This document shows positions 22,398 to 33,236 of a stretch of 64,000 nt of DNA, piece by piece (within the stretch, counting starts at the first letter, position 1; each line of letters opens with the position of its first letter). Origin of the DNA: Hawksworthiomyces lignivorus (taxonomy: Eukaryota > Ascomycota > Sordariomycetes > Ophiostomatales > Ophiostomataceae); NCBI GenBank assembly GCA_002917075.1, contig NTMA01000027.1:186001-250000 (forward strand), read 5' to 3'. A program made the translations under genes and the position numbers. The notes under the pieces are model-generated. The model was not told the origin of the DNA and did not search any database. It worked only from the letters and a program-made list of their open reading frames with translations.

Positions 22398-24169
22398 ATG
22401 TCATCAAAAGTTTTCTATCTTCTCGGCGAGGACGCCTCAGCCGCCACAGAGATCGACATCCCTTCCTCGCTTGACTGGGATGACCTTCAACAGCTCATTG
22501 CTGCCACCTTCGCAATTGTTGATTCAAGTGGTAAATAACCTTGTCCTGTTTAGCGAGTAATCTCGTAACTAACTGAGGTGTCTCTAGGCATTGGTTTCGC
22601 CTCACAAGATGCCGCCTTGACAGCTATTTCTGATGTTCTCTCTGCAGACGGCCACATTGCCATCACAATCGACGGCAAAGCTGTACGGGAGGTGCCTGGC
22701 CCTAAGGGACTCCCGTATATTGGAAATTATCTTGAAATTTACCCAGACCATCTCGGCAACCACGAGCGCCTCTTTGAAAGATACGGTTCTTTCTTCAAAA
22801 CTTCAAACATGGGCAGCGTTGTGTACCACACAAACGACCCAAAGCTTGCTAATATCTTTTTTGCCGAAAGCGATTTCTTCACTAAAAACATTATAAAGGG
22901 CCACCCTCTTTATCCCATCAAGGACAAGGAGGCTGGAGTTTTCCTTGGAGATACAGATACGGAAGAGTGGAGACTAGTCCATAAATTCCTTCCACCAGCG
23001 TTCGGCCCCAAAGCGGTCCGCCATTATTGCCCCACGATGCAGCTAACTGTTGAAGACGCATTCAAAGTCTTCGACGAGCTCGACGAACGTGGCGAGGCTT
23101 GGAATGTCTACGCATATATGCTAAAACTCGGCTCACAAGCAATAGGCAAGCTTGTTCTGGGCATGGATTTTCAGCACTTTGGTAATTTGGATGCACCTCT
23201 CCATGAGATGGTCGGCAGCATAGCGGAACTCCTCTCGTTGAATAAGAAGGTGGCTTCCGTTGGCAATTGGTATACTATGATGCCATTTGGCGACCCCAAG
23301 AGGCTACGGGATGTGAGGCATCGTATCGATGAAATGATCGAAGAGTCGGTCAGGAAAGCTTCAAAAGGCCAGGAAGACTTGGAGCTTCAGGAAGCTGCTC
23401 TACAGGCAGAAAACATGGTTGGTATGTAGCCCCAACACTGATTGCCCTTTTTTTGGGTAAAAACGGCGCTTACATCTGTGTAGATTATATCCTTCATGCC
23501 CGAGACAGCAAAGGGAACAAGCTTCCAAAGGATAAGATCTCGGCTCCTCTGGTAGTTGCTACTGGTGCAGGATTTACAACAACTAGCTCGCTTCTTTCAT
23601 GGCTGATATACAGCCTGGTGACCTATCCAGGAGTGCAAGAACGTCTTCTCCAAGAGCTCGTCGATAACAACTTCAACGAAGACACCCAGATCACTGCTGA
23701 ACTTACCAGCAAACTAACTTTCTTAGAGAAATTCATCAAGGAGACACAGCGACGGCACAACCCCTCCTTCCAACCTGGTCGGACCGCCAAGATAGACATG
23801 ATTCTCCCTGGAGGATACAAGCTGCCCAAGGATGCCATTGTAATCCCCGCGCTTCACCATATACACAATAATGGCAAGGTGTGGGACAACCCGCAGCTCT
23901 TCGACCCAGATCGCTGGGACACGGACAAAGTAAAGAACCGCCCCAATGCGTCTTACATCCCTTTCGCGACTGGACAGCGCATGTGTATCGGCTTCAACTT
24001 CGCGCTGCAAGAGGTCAAGGTGTTCCTGCCAAAGCTGGTTTATCGGTATAAGTTTACTCTGGGACAAGAAGGGCCAATCGAGTACGACCCCATGTTCCAG
24101 CTCATCCGGCCGAATAATCTCTATGTTCGTGCCGAAAAGAGGGTAAAGTGGCCAGCGAAGAGCGAGTAG
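22398..24169 (+). CDS. Cytochrome P450 without membrane anchor, with N-terminal extension, three exons
   Basis: A haem-thiolate monooxygenase of 550 aa. Exons are 22398-22530, 22588-23421 and 23484-24169; the joins give SSG-IGFASQ and NMV-DYILHARD. The P450 core begins at VPGPKGLPYIGNY near residue 85. The helix-K motif is ETQR at about 409-412, and the haem loop FATGQRMCIG has the proximal Cys at about 490. The I-helix reads GAGFTTTS (about 350-357): the usual acidic residue of AGx(D/E)T is a Thr. The first ~80 residues have no membrane segment and alternate short strands and helices (VFYLL, SLDWDDLQQLI, HIAITIDGKAV), possibly a ubiquitin/PB1-like fold. The core looks closest to self-sufficient CYP505-type P450s but has no reductase domain. 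It is divergent from a b5/b5-reductase fusion that may supply electrons. Confidence 0.92.
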
Positions 24170-24634
24170 TGCTACTCCCCAGCATTTAGATGGCTAAAGA
24201 CAAGCATATTACAAATTTTTTCCTGTTGGCGGCGTCTTATTCTCAGTACTTATTCTTGAAGCAGTTAGGGAGTTGCCATAGACGTGAATGACAGTACTGC
24301 ATATTTGTGTATTATAGTACGAAGCCCTCATTAAGTAAGTTGGGATAACCCAAAAGACGTTCTCTTCTCCCTACGTGCCCACTTTTTCTTCGTCAACTAT
24401 CACAACGTCCCCGCCTTCAGGTGCGAGGACATGCAACTGAAATTCGGTCGGGCCATTCTAAGTTTTTGACATATCATGTAGCAGAGTCTCACATAGAATA
24501 AATGTGAGTCATTTATCCACAGTCATGAATTCTGTAGAACGTCATGACCTATGAATACATATTCAAGTCAGATTTATCACAGCTGTTAGTGCAGGTGTCG
24601 CATTTTAACAAGGCCACTCCTCCTCCAAGCATCC
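24170..24634. other. Convergent intergenic region
   Basis: 465 nt between the P450 and the second C6 factor, both ending here. I see nothing beyond 3' untranslated sequence. Confidence 0.5.
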
Positions 24635-27384
24635 TTACTCAGTTTCCCATATACAGTTTTCAATGATAGCTTTGGAAATCCATTCCACATCTTCTCTGCC
24701 TATTGAATTCGCCACTGCCATAATCTGTTCAGTCGTGAAATCACCTCCATCGCTACCATCTGTTTCCCCAATATCGAAATGCAGGGGGGCCGTCCCATCC
24801 TCTATAAAGGGTGACAGTGTCGCAGGAATAGCCACTGGGCCTGACGTGGCTGCTACAGCTAAGCGAAGTGCTGGTACTGTTATCGAAGTGTTTGTCTGAG
24901 TTTGTTGTTGTAATATCACGGCCTCTTTAAGATGCGACTGAGGCTCTGAGGTTGAATTTGAAAGATTTGTTCTGTTATTTATTGTACTATTGCTGTTACA
25001 GGCTGTGGTGACGTGCTTAAGCATGCTGGCTAGTTTTTCGACTTCTGCCTTGCGGAACTCGGCCACTAGGTTACCGCGAGTGATCATCTCATCGAAGAGC
25101 GCATAGGCTTTGTCCTGCCACTTGGGCAAATTGCTGCTTAGAAGCTGCGCGCTGACAACACTGCCGACTAGGAGCACGATGGTAGTCATAAATAAGGAAT
25201 CGAGGTCGAAAGGCAGAAATGCCTCTATTGAGTGGAGTCATCAACATGTGCAGGACGCAAAACTATGTGTGGTGGCAGACTTACCCAGCAAGCCTTGGCT
25301 CTGCAGGCCGTCAAGAATATATAGAATCTGTATGGAAGAGTCGATGCACATAGCAAGAAGATTCTGGACCTTGCTTGGGGGTGCTATTAGGGATTGTAGC
25401 ATGGCAGACGGCGCTTCGTATTGCATGTTGAGACAGCAAAATAACATTGGCCTGGTAGCGAGGACGATGCACTAAGCGTATTGTTCGATGTTAATGATTT
25501 TCACATTTCAGCTTTGAGTCCTCGCATAAAAATTATGCCTTGCCTGGTGATAGAGCAAATGCAAATGTGCAGACATCCTCGAGACGCCGCCAAAAGACCT
25601 TTCCGACTGCAAGGGAAATGTCTCTCGCAACTCATCGGCGAGTTGAGCAATTCCCTCGAGCACAGCTTTGGTGCTCGTCAAAAATTTCTTTCGCAATCTC
25701 CCGCTGGAACCGTACACAGCTGAAATTGGTTAGTGCCATGGACGATGCTATAACCTGAGCCAATGTAGCGCTTACTTCCGTTTATGATGGAAATAACCTT
25801 CGCCAGTTTTACCTGCATCCCTAGTGCAGCTGTCCGCTGCACCGACCCGGCAAACGTCGGCAGAGAGCAGTACACGTCGTCGTCGCTAATAGATGAGGGG
25901 TTACCCATGAGGGATGTCATCTGCCGATCCAGAATATACACTGTCCACCAGATTTTTTGGCATCTTTGTACAAGATTCTCTCCGAGAATGCGTACTGGCA
26001 TGTCAGTGTTCATACCGTAGCCCATGGCTGTACGCATGGCTTGTCCGATCTATACATAGAATTATTAGCATTTGTCTCAATTATGGCACCTGGGAGATGA
26101 TGTCTGACAAAGACGTCGGCAGAATTACGAAAATCGAGCGATTGAAGATAGAGCGCAATACAGCACAGGATCTCAGTTGCCTCGACTGGTTCTCTACAAA
26201 GAAATGTAATGTCTGGAAGAAGGTAGAGTGCTTTAGCGATAAAATCTGCGCCGGATGGCCTTTGGCCTTGGTTCATCTGCAATGTGAACGATTTTCCAAG
26301 CGCCAAGACAGTGAGAAAGTGGATATACCATATGCCAGCACTGTCTGGTCGATCCAACCGGCTCATATAGAATCTATGCATGTTGGCCATGAAGTCGTCC
26401 TCGTCGAAGAGGTGAAAAAGCTGACCGCAGTGGAATTTGACCGCATTGATGAGATATATTGCATGATCTGGGCTCGGCAAGACAGGGTCAGGAGGACCAG
26501 GGCTGGACCGGGACCCATCCCATCCGATGTCATATGCAAAGCCATCAAACAGCAGAGAACTGGTAGGAAGTGGTTCATTGTACACGTATTCATGAGTAAG
26601 ACTTAAGACTTTCCTAGAGAACGACCAGTTTGAGGAGGTGCCCAGGTAGACTGTCTTTTGCATCAGATTACATCAGACCGGCCATAGGCTACAGCAACAG
26701 ACAACTTACAGGTCCTTCCATTAGATGCAGACATGTACGTCGATGGCATAACAGTCAAAGGGTTTGTTAGGTCAGCAGCCTCTGGGGACATCACTTTTGT
26801 CTTGCCACTCGGATCATGTTCACTCGAAGGGCCCGACTGGGTGGTCACAACCGTCGTCGAACCATGTTGACTTGTGCCGGGCGTTGCTGCTCGTTGTTAA
26901 TGCCTATATGACAAAAAAATAGTATACAGATAAAACACATACCTGACCGTGTATCTCCATCATGATCATCGTGGCTTAGCTCTGACGGTGCGTATGATTG
27001 TGTCTGCTGTTTTTCGAAGTGAGAGAGCTTCTGTTGCAGATCGGATAGATAACTAGATTAATCACTTAGAATACGACTGATATACATCGAAATAGTATCT
27101 ATCTATCAGCTCTCGCATGGTGGCTTACCCTTGTGTGACCATTACCTTGGTATCACGGCCATCAAACACGCAAATTAACTTGCGCTTGCTGCAGCTGTCG
27201 CACGGCTGCCGACCAGAGCATTTGATCTTCTGTCTCCGGCATCGCGTGCAACTGTAGGCGGCAAGGTACTGGGTTAGCTAAAGTTGTGGTAAGGGGAGAT
27301 AAAATCATAGAATTGGGCCAACAAAACATACGCACTGGGTGACCGCTTCGTCACCCGTTCCCGCGAGGTTCTGGTCGGCTCCAT
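24635..27384 (-). CDS. Zn2Cys6 transcription factor with fungal_trans domain, nine exons
   Basis: A C6 regulator of about 743 aa. Exons are 27384-27332, 27251-27129, 27052-26943, 26886-26710, 26650-26109, 26049-25776, 25719-25544, 25471-25285 and 25224-24635. The zinc cluster is at residues 19-45 (Cys 19, 22, 29, 35, 38, 45; CTRCRRQKIKC and CDSCSKRKLIC) followed by YLSDLQQKLSHFEK, a short coiled coil. The middle domain shows INAVKFHCGQLFHLFDEDDF, then IGQAMRTAMGYGMNTD and CQKIWWTVYILDRQMTSLMG. One intron (25543-25472) uses a GC donor, and the join YHQ-CIVLATRPMLF is the conserved family text. Another donor (26108, GTCAGA) is weak but is the only one I found that keeps frame. It converges with the P450 gene, but its targets are unknown. 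It is a separate type from the FarA-like factor. Confidence 0.85.
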
Positions 27385-28317
27385 GATATCGGGACTGCTA
27401 GCCGGGCAGTCGGCTTTGACATTAGTAACTGAATAACTCGTTGATATAAACCCTCAGCATGTTTGCATTGACGCAGATCGGCTAGAGGTGAGGGGAACTA
27501 ATCTCGTGGTGCGTATGTGATACTTGTATTAGTGGGTGACGTCGCTTGTGGGTCGGCAAAGGCCAAGATAAGGATGGATACTGCCGTCATCCAATGGAAT
27601 ATGCGTAGAGATAAGGGTGATCCATCACCACTGTCGACAAGCTTTAGCATCCTACGTGTAAGGTGATTCTAGAAGACCCTATTCCAGATGTGAGGACTTT
27701 GGAGCGAGAGTTGAGTTAGCGGTACAATTAGTTCCCAGTTATACGCTGTTGTGTTGGTGAGAACGGCTATTGGGCTTGAGGTTAACGCGCTGTCCGGGGG
27801 TTGATTAAAATGGGGCAGACATTTCGACGTGCAAGACACAGAAAGCGAGTAACGATTGGGTTTCCTTTTTAGGCGCTGGCAACCATGTAAGAGTAACTCA
27901 ACAAGATATAGTATATTGTGAATTCTGCTATGATAATTTGTGATATTATCTCCTATTTATTATATTCATAATGGCACTTCTTGTCACAAACAATTGGCCT
28001 GCAACAACTAGCTGTCTCTTATATACTACTCACCCTATATTCGTATTTTAGCAGTCTTTACTTTTAGGTGGTAACTCTGTGATCAAATAGATAACAGCCG
28101 TCACCGTACCTGAAAAATGAATTAACGTAGGCTCAAATTTTTAACTAGTTCTCTCAGATTTCGCGCACCGTCTGGTGGCTAAGCTAAGTCCTTGGCGAAT
28201 CTTGTTTACATGCAAGCAACATCGCCAGCTTCCTGGCCCACATGGAAATTTTGAGACATCCTGTGCCACTTTCCTCTATTCTTTCCTATGCTGATCGATT
28301 ATGCCACTGTGTTTATG
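27385..28317. other. Intergenic region
   Basis: 933 nt upstream of the second C6 factor and downstream of the DUF885 gene. I see no gene and no CCTCGG hexamer. Confidence 0.5.
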
Positions 28318-30036
28318 CTAGAAATCGTAAAATTTCCACTTTGATACAAAATCCGGCGATAGCTCATCGCCGAGGATCAGGGCCTTAACCATCTCTATGG
28401 GCATCATGTTAGTGTGCAAAATGGTGTCGTGGAATTCCTTTTCTGAGAGCCGACAGGTATCGACGACCATCTCGCGCAGCTTCCAAAGCTGCAGGGCGCC
28501 GAGCATGTAGGCAGCCTGGTAGAGTGGTGAGTAGGAGCCCTCAACGGAACGGCGGACCTCACCTTCGGCGTTGCTGCGCTCGTGGTGGATCTTGTCAACT
28601 AGCAAGTCAACGGCCTCCTGGGCGGTCATCTCACCGAGGTGGAACTTCAGCGAGAAGACGATACGTAGACAGCGGTGCATGCGCCAGAAGAGAGCGCCGA
28701 TTCGGTTCTGCGGCGAGTGATGGAAGTCGTCCCGTGTATACAGCACAAACTCCCAGTAGAGCGCCCAGCCTTCGACGTAGAAGGGCGTGTCAAATAGCTC
28801 CTTGCGATGGCTGTTGTGGCGGTCTGCCATATACAGCTGCAGACGGTGGCCTGGGAACATCTCGTGGAAGGCTGTAGCGCGCGCATAGTGCTTGTTGTTG
28901 CCGCGCATCACCATGAGCTTCAGCTCCTGGTCCATCGCCGCCGTCGGATACGACACCTGGATCCTTGGCCCACCTAGGAAAAACGGCGACACCTTCTGCT
29001 TCTCTGCCTCGATCATCGTCATGCGCCACGTCGCCCGCGCCAGCGCCGGGACCGTCACCAGGTCGCGTTCGGTAACATAATCCGCGCCTTCGTCAACCAG
29101 GTGCTTGACATACTCTGACTGCCGACCTGGCTCTACGTAGTCGTTCTTGACCAGCTCGAGAGCCGATTTCCAGTCCGTTCCATAGCCAAGCGCCTCCGAT
29201 TGTCTGATCATCTCGCTCTCGCACCATTGGAATTGGCGGTCGGCAATCTCCAGCAACTCCTCCGGCGTATATGGGATCATCTCCGCCTCCAACTCAACTA
29301 GCAGCCCCGCGCGGCCGATCGGCTCGCCGACAATAGCGTCGCCATGGCCCTCCTCCAGATTCATGCCGGCCAAGTCGCGCTGGACCACGCCAAGATACTC
29401 GCTCAATGCTGTGTACGTGCTCTCCAAGATGGCCGCCACCCAGTAGTCGTACAGCGGATCGTACGTCGCATAAAAGGCAGACCACTCCCGAAGATTCTCT
29501 AGGAGGCCCGTAATGGCTTTCGCGGTTAGGTACCCTGTCGTCGTCGTCACCTTGAAGTCGCCACTCTCAACCTTGCTACGGACTTGTGCTATGGTCTTGC
29601 TGGCGCTGCTGAGCTTGCTAGCAGCCGCCTTTGCGTCTAGCGGCTTCACATCCTGGCGCGCCTCCAGCAGGGCGACTAGTACATCAGCGAATGGCAACAA
29701 CGGCGCTAGCTTCTGGTACGACTGTCTCTGCAGCTTCAGCTGGTTCAACTGTCGCGTGTGGAAAGTTTTGAGCAAAATATAATCAACTCGACCCTCTTGG
29801 TCTAGAGACACGAAGTCTACGCCGGTCAGCGTCGCCTGCTCGGCTCGGTGGTACCTCTCCAGAGCCTCGTAGCGGCGTGGCGCAATGTCGATGCTGTAGA
29901 AATTGTTCAGCTCGCGGAGATCCGCCTCCGTGCGCCGCACTTGATCGGCCATGAGCGTGCTCGCTGCCCGGTCTGCCGCTGGCGCACGTGGCGTCCTCGG
30001 CTCAGCTCGGCGCCATGCAAGGGTTGACCGTGTCAT
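28318..30036 (-). CDS. DUF885 family protein (putative metallopeptidase-like)
   Basis: An intronless 572-aa protein of the DUF885 family. Fungal and bacterial members are uncharacterised but carry a gluzincin-like HExxPGH motif, here FHEMFPGH near residue 390, followed by RLQLYM. Other typical parts are LSQEGRVDY-like LDQEGRVDYILLK near residue 80, the long helical middle, EGWALYWEF near 430, and ILHTNMMPIEMVKALIL close to the end. The ATG at 30036 is used. No upstream ATG is in frame, and the reading further upstream opens with a TTG only. No signal peptide is visible, so it is probably intracellular. It is divergent from an OPT-type peptide transporter across 755 nt, which suits a role in using imported peptides or peptide-like compounds. 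Confidence 0.85.
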   Translation of the reverse strand: MTRSTLAWRRAEPRTPRAPAADRAASTLMADQVRRTEADLRELNNFYSIDIAPRRYEALERYHRAEQATLTGVDFVSLDQEGRVDYILLKTFHTRQLNQLKLQRQSYQKLAPLLPFADVLVALLEARQDVKPLDAKAAASKLSSASKTIAQVRSKVESGDFKVTTTTGYLTAKAITGLLENLREWSAFYATYDPLYDYWVAAILESTYTALSEYLGVVQRDLAGMNLEEGHGDAIVGEPIGRAGLLVELEAEMIPYTPEELLEIADRQFQWCESEMIRQSEALGYGTDWKSALELVKNDYVEPGRQSEYVKHLVDEGADYVTERDLVTVPALARATWRMTMIEAEKQKVSPFFLGGPRIQVSYPTAAMDQELKLMVMRGNNKHYARATAFHEMFPGHRLQLYMADRHNSHRKELFDTPFYVEGWALYWEFVLYTRDDFHHSPQNRIGALFWRMHRCLRIVFSLKFHLGEMTAQEAVDLLVDKIHHERSNAEGEVRRSVEGSYSPLYQAAYMLGALQLWKLREMVVDTCRLSEKEFHDTILHTNMMPIEMVKALILGDELSPDFVSKWKFYDF

Positions 30037-30791
30037 ATCTCAGATTGAGATAAAAGAAAGAGAGAGACAAGTGTCTGATAATCAGAAGCTTCAATTGATG
30101 GAATTTGCAAGCTGTTGTCCAGTTTATCAAGTGTCAAATAGCGTGAGTTATTCTTGGCAAGCCATCCAACCAGCTCTTCAGGTCGCATCCGAAGCTCTCT
30201 GAACGTCGTAATCAGTCTGATGGTCGCTGCAACGCTGGGGAGGTAGTTATCTGCCAAGATTCCCCGCTCACACGGCAATGTTGACCATACTTATCTTATC
30301 GCATACATTGCCCCTTGTCCTTGTCCTCGCTGTCTATGAGCCGACTCTATGACAACCACCGAGTCGCGATCATCGTATTCTCCCTAGCTAGCGCATCGGG
30401 AAACCTCCCGGATTAAAGATAGTCTCGGAAACCCTCCCGCAGACTCTTATCTGCGATTAAGAGAGGCGGTATCGTATGCTGTTCTGGCTTGAGAGGGAAG
30501 GGATGGCATTCCGGCTAAAAGAATTGGGGCGCATGCAAACTAAGAAGGATGTAACGTTTATCGGCGGGCGTTTATCTGTTTCCTAATTCGGGCTTTGCTT
30601 TTGCCTTCCATCTTGTTCGTGACCTTCCTTTTTCAATAAGAGAGTAGATTGCCAAATGGCAAAATAGTCAGGTAGATGCAGCGAGACGAGAAATCCGACG
30701 ATACCCATGTGCCACCATGTTCTAAGAAGATAGTAATGCCAAGCTCCCACTGCTCGGCTATATATCTTGTTCCCTGCCAGGTGGCAGCCAT
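30037..30791. other. Divergent promoter region, DUF885/OPT
   Basis: 755 nt shared by the two divergent genes. I see no CCTCGG-type site here, unlike the neighbouring oxidative genes, which suggests this pair is regulated separately. Confidence 0.45.
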
Positions 30792-33236
30792 ATGTCTCGC
30801 CTCGGAATACAATTCGTCACCGCAAAACTTCTCGAAATGAAGAACCCATTGTCTCACATGGATGCCGTGCAGGGCGCTCCGGCGGCGCTCACTGGCGCCA
30901 CAGAACACTCTGCTTCGCCAACCGAAAAAGGCCCAACCAAAGATTACGTCGCCGAGGTAGCCACTATACCGCTTGACCTTCGTGCTTCCGAGTCCCTCGA
31001 CGATGACGAGGAGGACTCTCCTTACGATGAAGTCCGTGCAGCCGTGCGTAACACAGACGGCGGAGAGATGGCCAACACGCTGCGGGCCTGGATTTTAGGA
31101 ACCCTTTTCGTCACCGTTGCCTCGTCGCTCAACATGTTCCTGAGTATGAGGTGGGCGTTCATCTCCCCTAGGGCTGATCTTGCAGCCATAGATATTACTA
31201 ACTTCTTCCACAGGAGCCCTGCAATCAATTTCCCGGCGCTAGTGGTCCAGCTGCTGGTGTATCCGCTCGGCTGCCTCTGGGCCGAGACGATGCCGACGCG
31301 CGTCTTCCAGACGTTTGGCATCCGCTGGTCGTTTAACCCCGGCCCTTTTACCATCAAGGAGCACGCAGTCGTCACGCTCATGGCCAACGTCTCCATTGGT
31401 TACGCCTACAGCACAGATGCTCTGCTTGCACTGCAGGGCAAGCCATTCTATAACATCAACCTCGGCTGGGGCTTCTCGTTGCTATTCACGCTCAGCTCGC
31501 AGTTGATTGGCATCGCCTTGGCTGGTCTGTTCCGCCGCTTCCTCGTCTGGCCAGCTGCCATGATCTGGCCCGGTCAGTTTTCTAATACCTCGCTGTTCTA
31601 TGCGCTCCACGACAAGAGTAAGAGCGACGGCGTCCACTCTAACGGCTGGCGCATCAGCCGCTACCGCTGGTTCGTTGTCGTTGTCGCTGCGATGTTCTGC
31701 TACTACTGGATTCCCGCCGTCCTGTGGCAGGGCCTCTCCGTATTCGCCTTTGTGACATGGATCCGCCCCAACAATGTCGTTCTCAACCAGCTGTTCGGCG
31801 GCTTCACCGGCCTGTCACTGTTGCCCATTACCTTCGACTGGACTTACGTCACCGCCTATCTCGGTGATCCTATCCTTGCGCCCACCATCTCTCATGTAAA
31901 TACGCTTATCGGCCTCTTTGTCTTCTTCATCCTCACTTCCATCGGCATGCTCTACACCGGCGCCCTCTACTCCGAGTACCTACCCCCTGTCACTTCGCAG
32001 ACCTATGACAACACGCAGAACTATTACAACGTTAGTCGGATCCTTGGCGACAAGTTCACCTTTGACCTGCAAAAGTACGAATCTTATTCGCCGCTCTTTC
32101 TGGCACCCACACTCGCCCTGAACTACGGCCTCTCCTTTGCCGCCCTGACCGCCACCCTCGTCCACACTGGCCTCTACCACGGCAAAGAGATCTGGTACCG
32201 CTTCCGCACTGCCCGCAACCAGAAGCCTGACATCCACCTCAAACTCATGAACAAGTACAAAGAAGCTCCCGACTGGTGGTATGTCCTGCTCTTTCTCGCC
32301 TCTATGGCCCTAGGCTTCGGCACCATCCGGGGCTTCGATTCGCAGCTGCCATGGTGGGGTTTTATTGTCGCCGTCCTGCTCGCCGTCGTCTTCATGATCC
32401 CCACTATCATGATTCTCGCTGTCTTCAACATCCTCATCAGTCTCAACGTAATCTCGCCCTTCCTTGCCGGCTTCATGATTCCTGGCCGCCCCATCGGCGT
32501 CATGGTCTTCAAAGTCTACAGCACCATCATCCTCGGCCAGGCCCAGACATTCTGTGGCGACCTTAAATTGGCACACTACATGAAAGTGCCCCCGCGCGTG
32601 ACCTTTTTCTGCCAAGTCGCCGCCACCATCTGGGCCGTCTTCGTCCAGATCGCCACTATGAATTGGACCCTGGGCACCATCGACAATGTCTGCAACAATC
32701 TTCAGAAGAACCACTTTACATGCCCCAATGGCCGCGCCTTCTTCTCTTCCAGCATCGTCTGGGGCGTCATCGGGCCCCGCCGCATGTTCGGTGACGGCAG
32801 TACTTACGCCGCCTTCAATTGGTTCTGGCTCGTCGGCGCCGCTCTGCCAGTCCTCTTATATGTCGCCACCAAGGTGCTCAAGATCCGCTTCTTCCGCCAC
32901 TTCAGCGCCCCCATCATGCTTGGCGCCATGGGCTGGCTGCCTCCTGCCACTCCGCTGAGCTTTTCCACCTGGGCCATCTTCGGCTTCATCTTCAACCACT
33001 GGATCCGCAGAAAGTGGCACGGTTGGTGGTCCACCTACGCCTACACGACTGCAGCCGCTCTGGATGCAGGCCTGGTCCTCAGCACCATCATCGTCTTCTT
33101 CGCCATCACCTTCCCCAACGTCACTATTCCGCAATGGTGGGGCAACGTCAACGTCTTCGAAACGCTGGATGCCACTTCCAGCGCCGTTCTAAAGACGGTG
33201 GCCGATGGCCAGACGTTTGGTCCAAAGCAGTGGTAG
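30792..33236 (+). CDS. OPT family oligopeptide transporter, two exons
   Basis: A proton-coupled importer of small peptides or peptide-like compounds (glutathione, siderophore relatives) in the plasma membrane. The gene reads as one open frame of 814 aa, but positions 31151-31213 are best taken as a 63-nt intron (GTGGGC...CCACAG) with no stop codon. Removing it restores the conserved family text LNMFLSMR-SPAINFPALVVQ and gives 793 aa. The acidic N-terminal tail includes SLDDDEEDSPYDEVRAAV, typical for the family, and there are about 14-16 hydrophobic segments. Other landmarks are GFDWTYV-like FDWTYVTAYLGDP and NYGLSFAALTA. ATGs at 30838 and 30858 are alternative starts. The substrate is unknown. 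Confidence 0.93.
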   Translation: MSRLGIQFVTAKLLEMKNPLSHMDAVQGAPAALTGATEHSASPTEKGPTKDYVAEVATIPLDLRASESLDDDEEDSPYDEVRAAVRNTDGGEMANTLRAWILGTLFVTVASSLNMFLSMRWAFISPRADLAAIDITNFFHRSPAINFPALVVQLLVYPLGCLWAETMPTRVFQTFGIRWSFNPGPFTIKEHAVVTLMANVSIGYAYSTDALLALQGKPFYNINLGWGFSLLFTLSSQLIGIALAGLFRRFLVWPAAMIWPGQFSNTSLFYALHDKSKSDGVHSNGWRISRYRWFVVVVAAMFCYYWIPAVLWQGLSVFAFVTWIRPNNVVLNQLFGGFTGLSLLPITFDWTYVTAYLGDPILAPTISHVNTLIGLFVFFILTSIGMLYTGALYSEYLPPVTSQTYDNTQNYYNVSRILGDKFTFDLQKYESYSPLFLAPTLALNYGLSFAALTATLVHTGLYHGKEIWYRFRTARNQKPDIHLKLMNKYKEAPDWWYVLLFLASMALGFGTIRGFDSQLPWWGFIVAVLLAVVFMIPTIMILAVFNILISLNVISPFLAGFMIPGRPIGVMVFKVYSTIILGQAQTFCGDLKLAHYMKVPPRVTFFCQVAATIWAVFVQIATMNWTLGTIDNVCNNLQKNHFTCPNGRAFFSSSIVWGVIGPRRMFGDGSTYAAFNWFWLVGAALPVLLYVATKVLKIRFFRHFSAPIMLGAMGWLPPATPLSFSTWAIFGFIFNHWIRRKWHGWWSTYAYTTAAALDAGLVLSTIIVFFAITFPNVTIPQWWGNVNVFETLDATSSAVLKTVADGQTFGPKQW

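Noticed and set aside
23453..23483. An earlier start for the second half of the P450 as a separate gene.
   Set aside because: This stretch is the 3' part of the intron ending at 23483. Joining the exons gives one complete P450 of normal length.
30033..30278. A possible upstream exon or start for the DUF885 gene.
   Set aside because: It opens with TTG rather than ATG and is not in frame with the main reading. The ATG at 30036 already gives a full-length family member.
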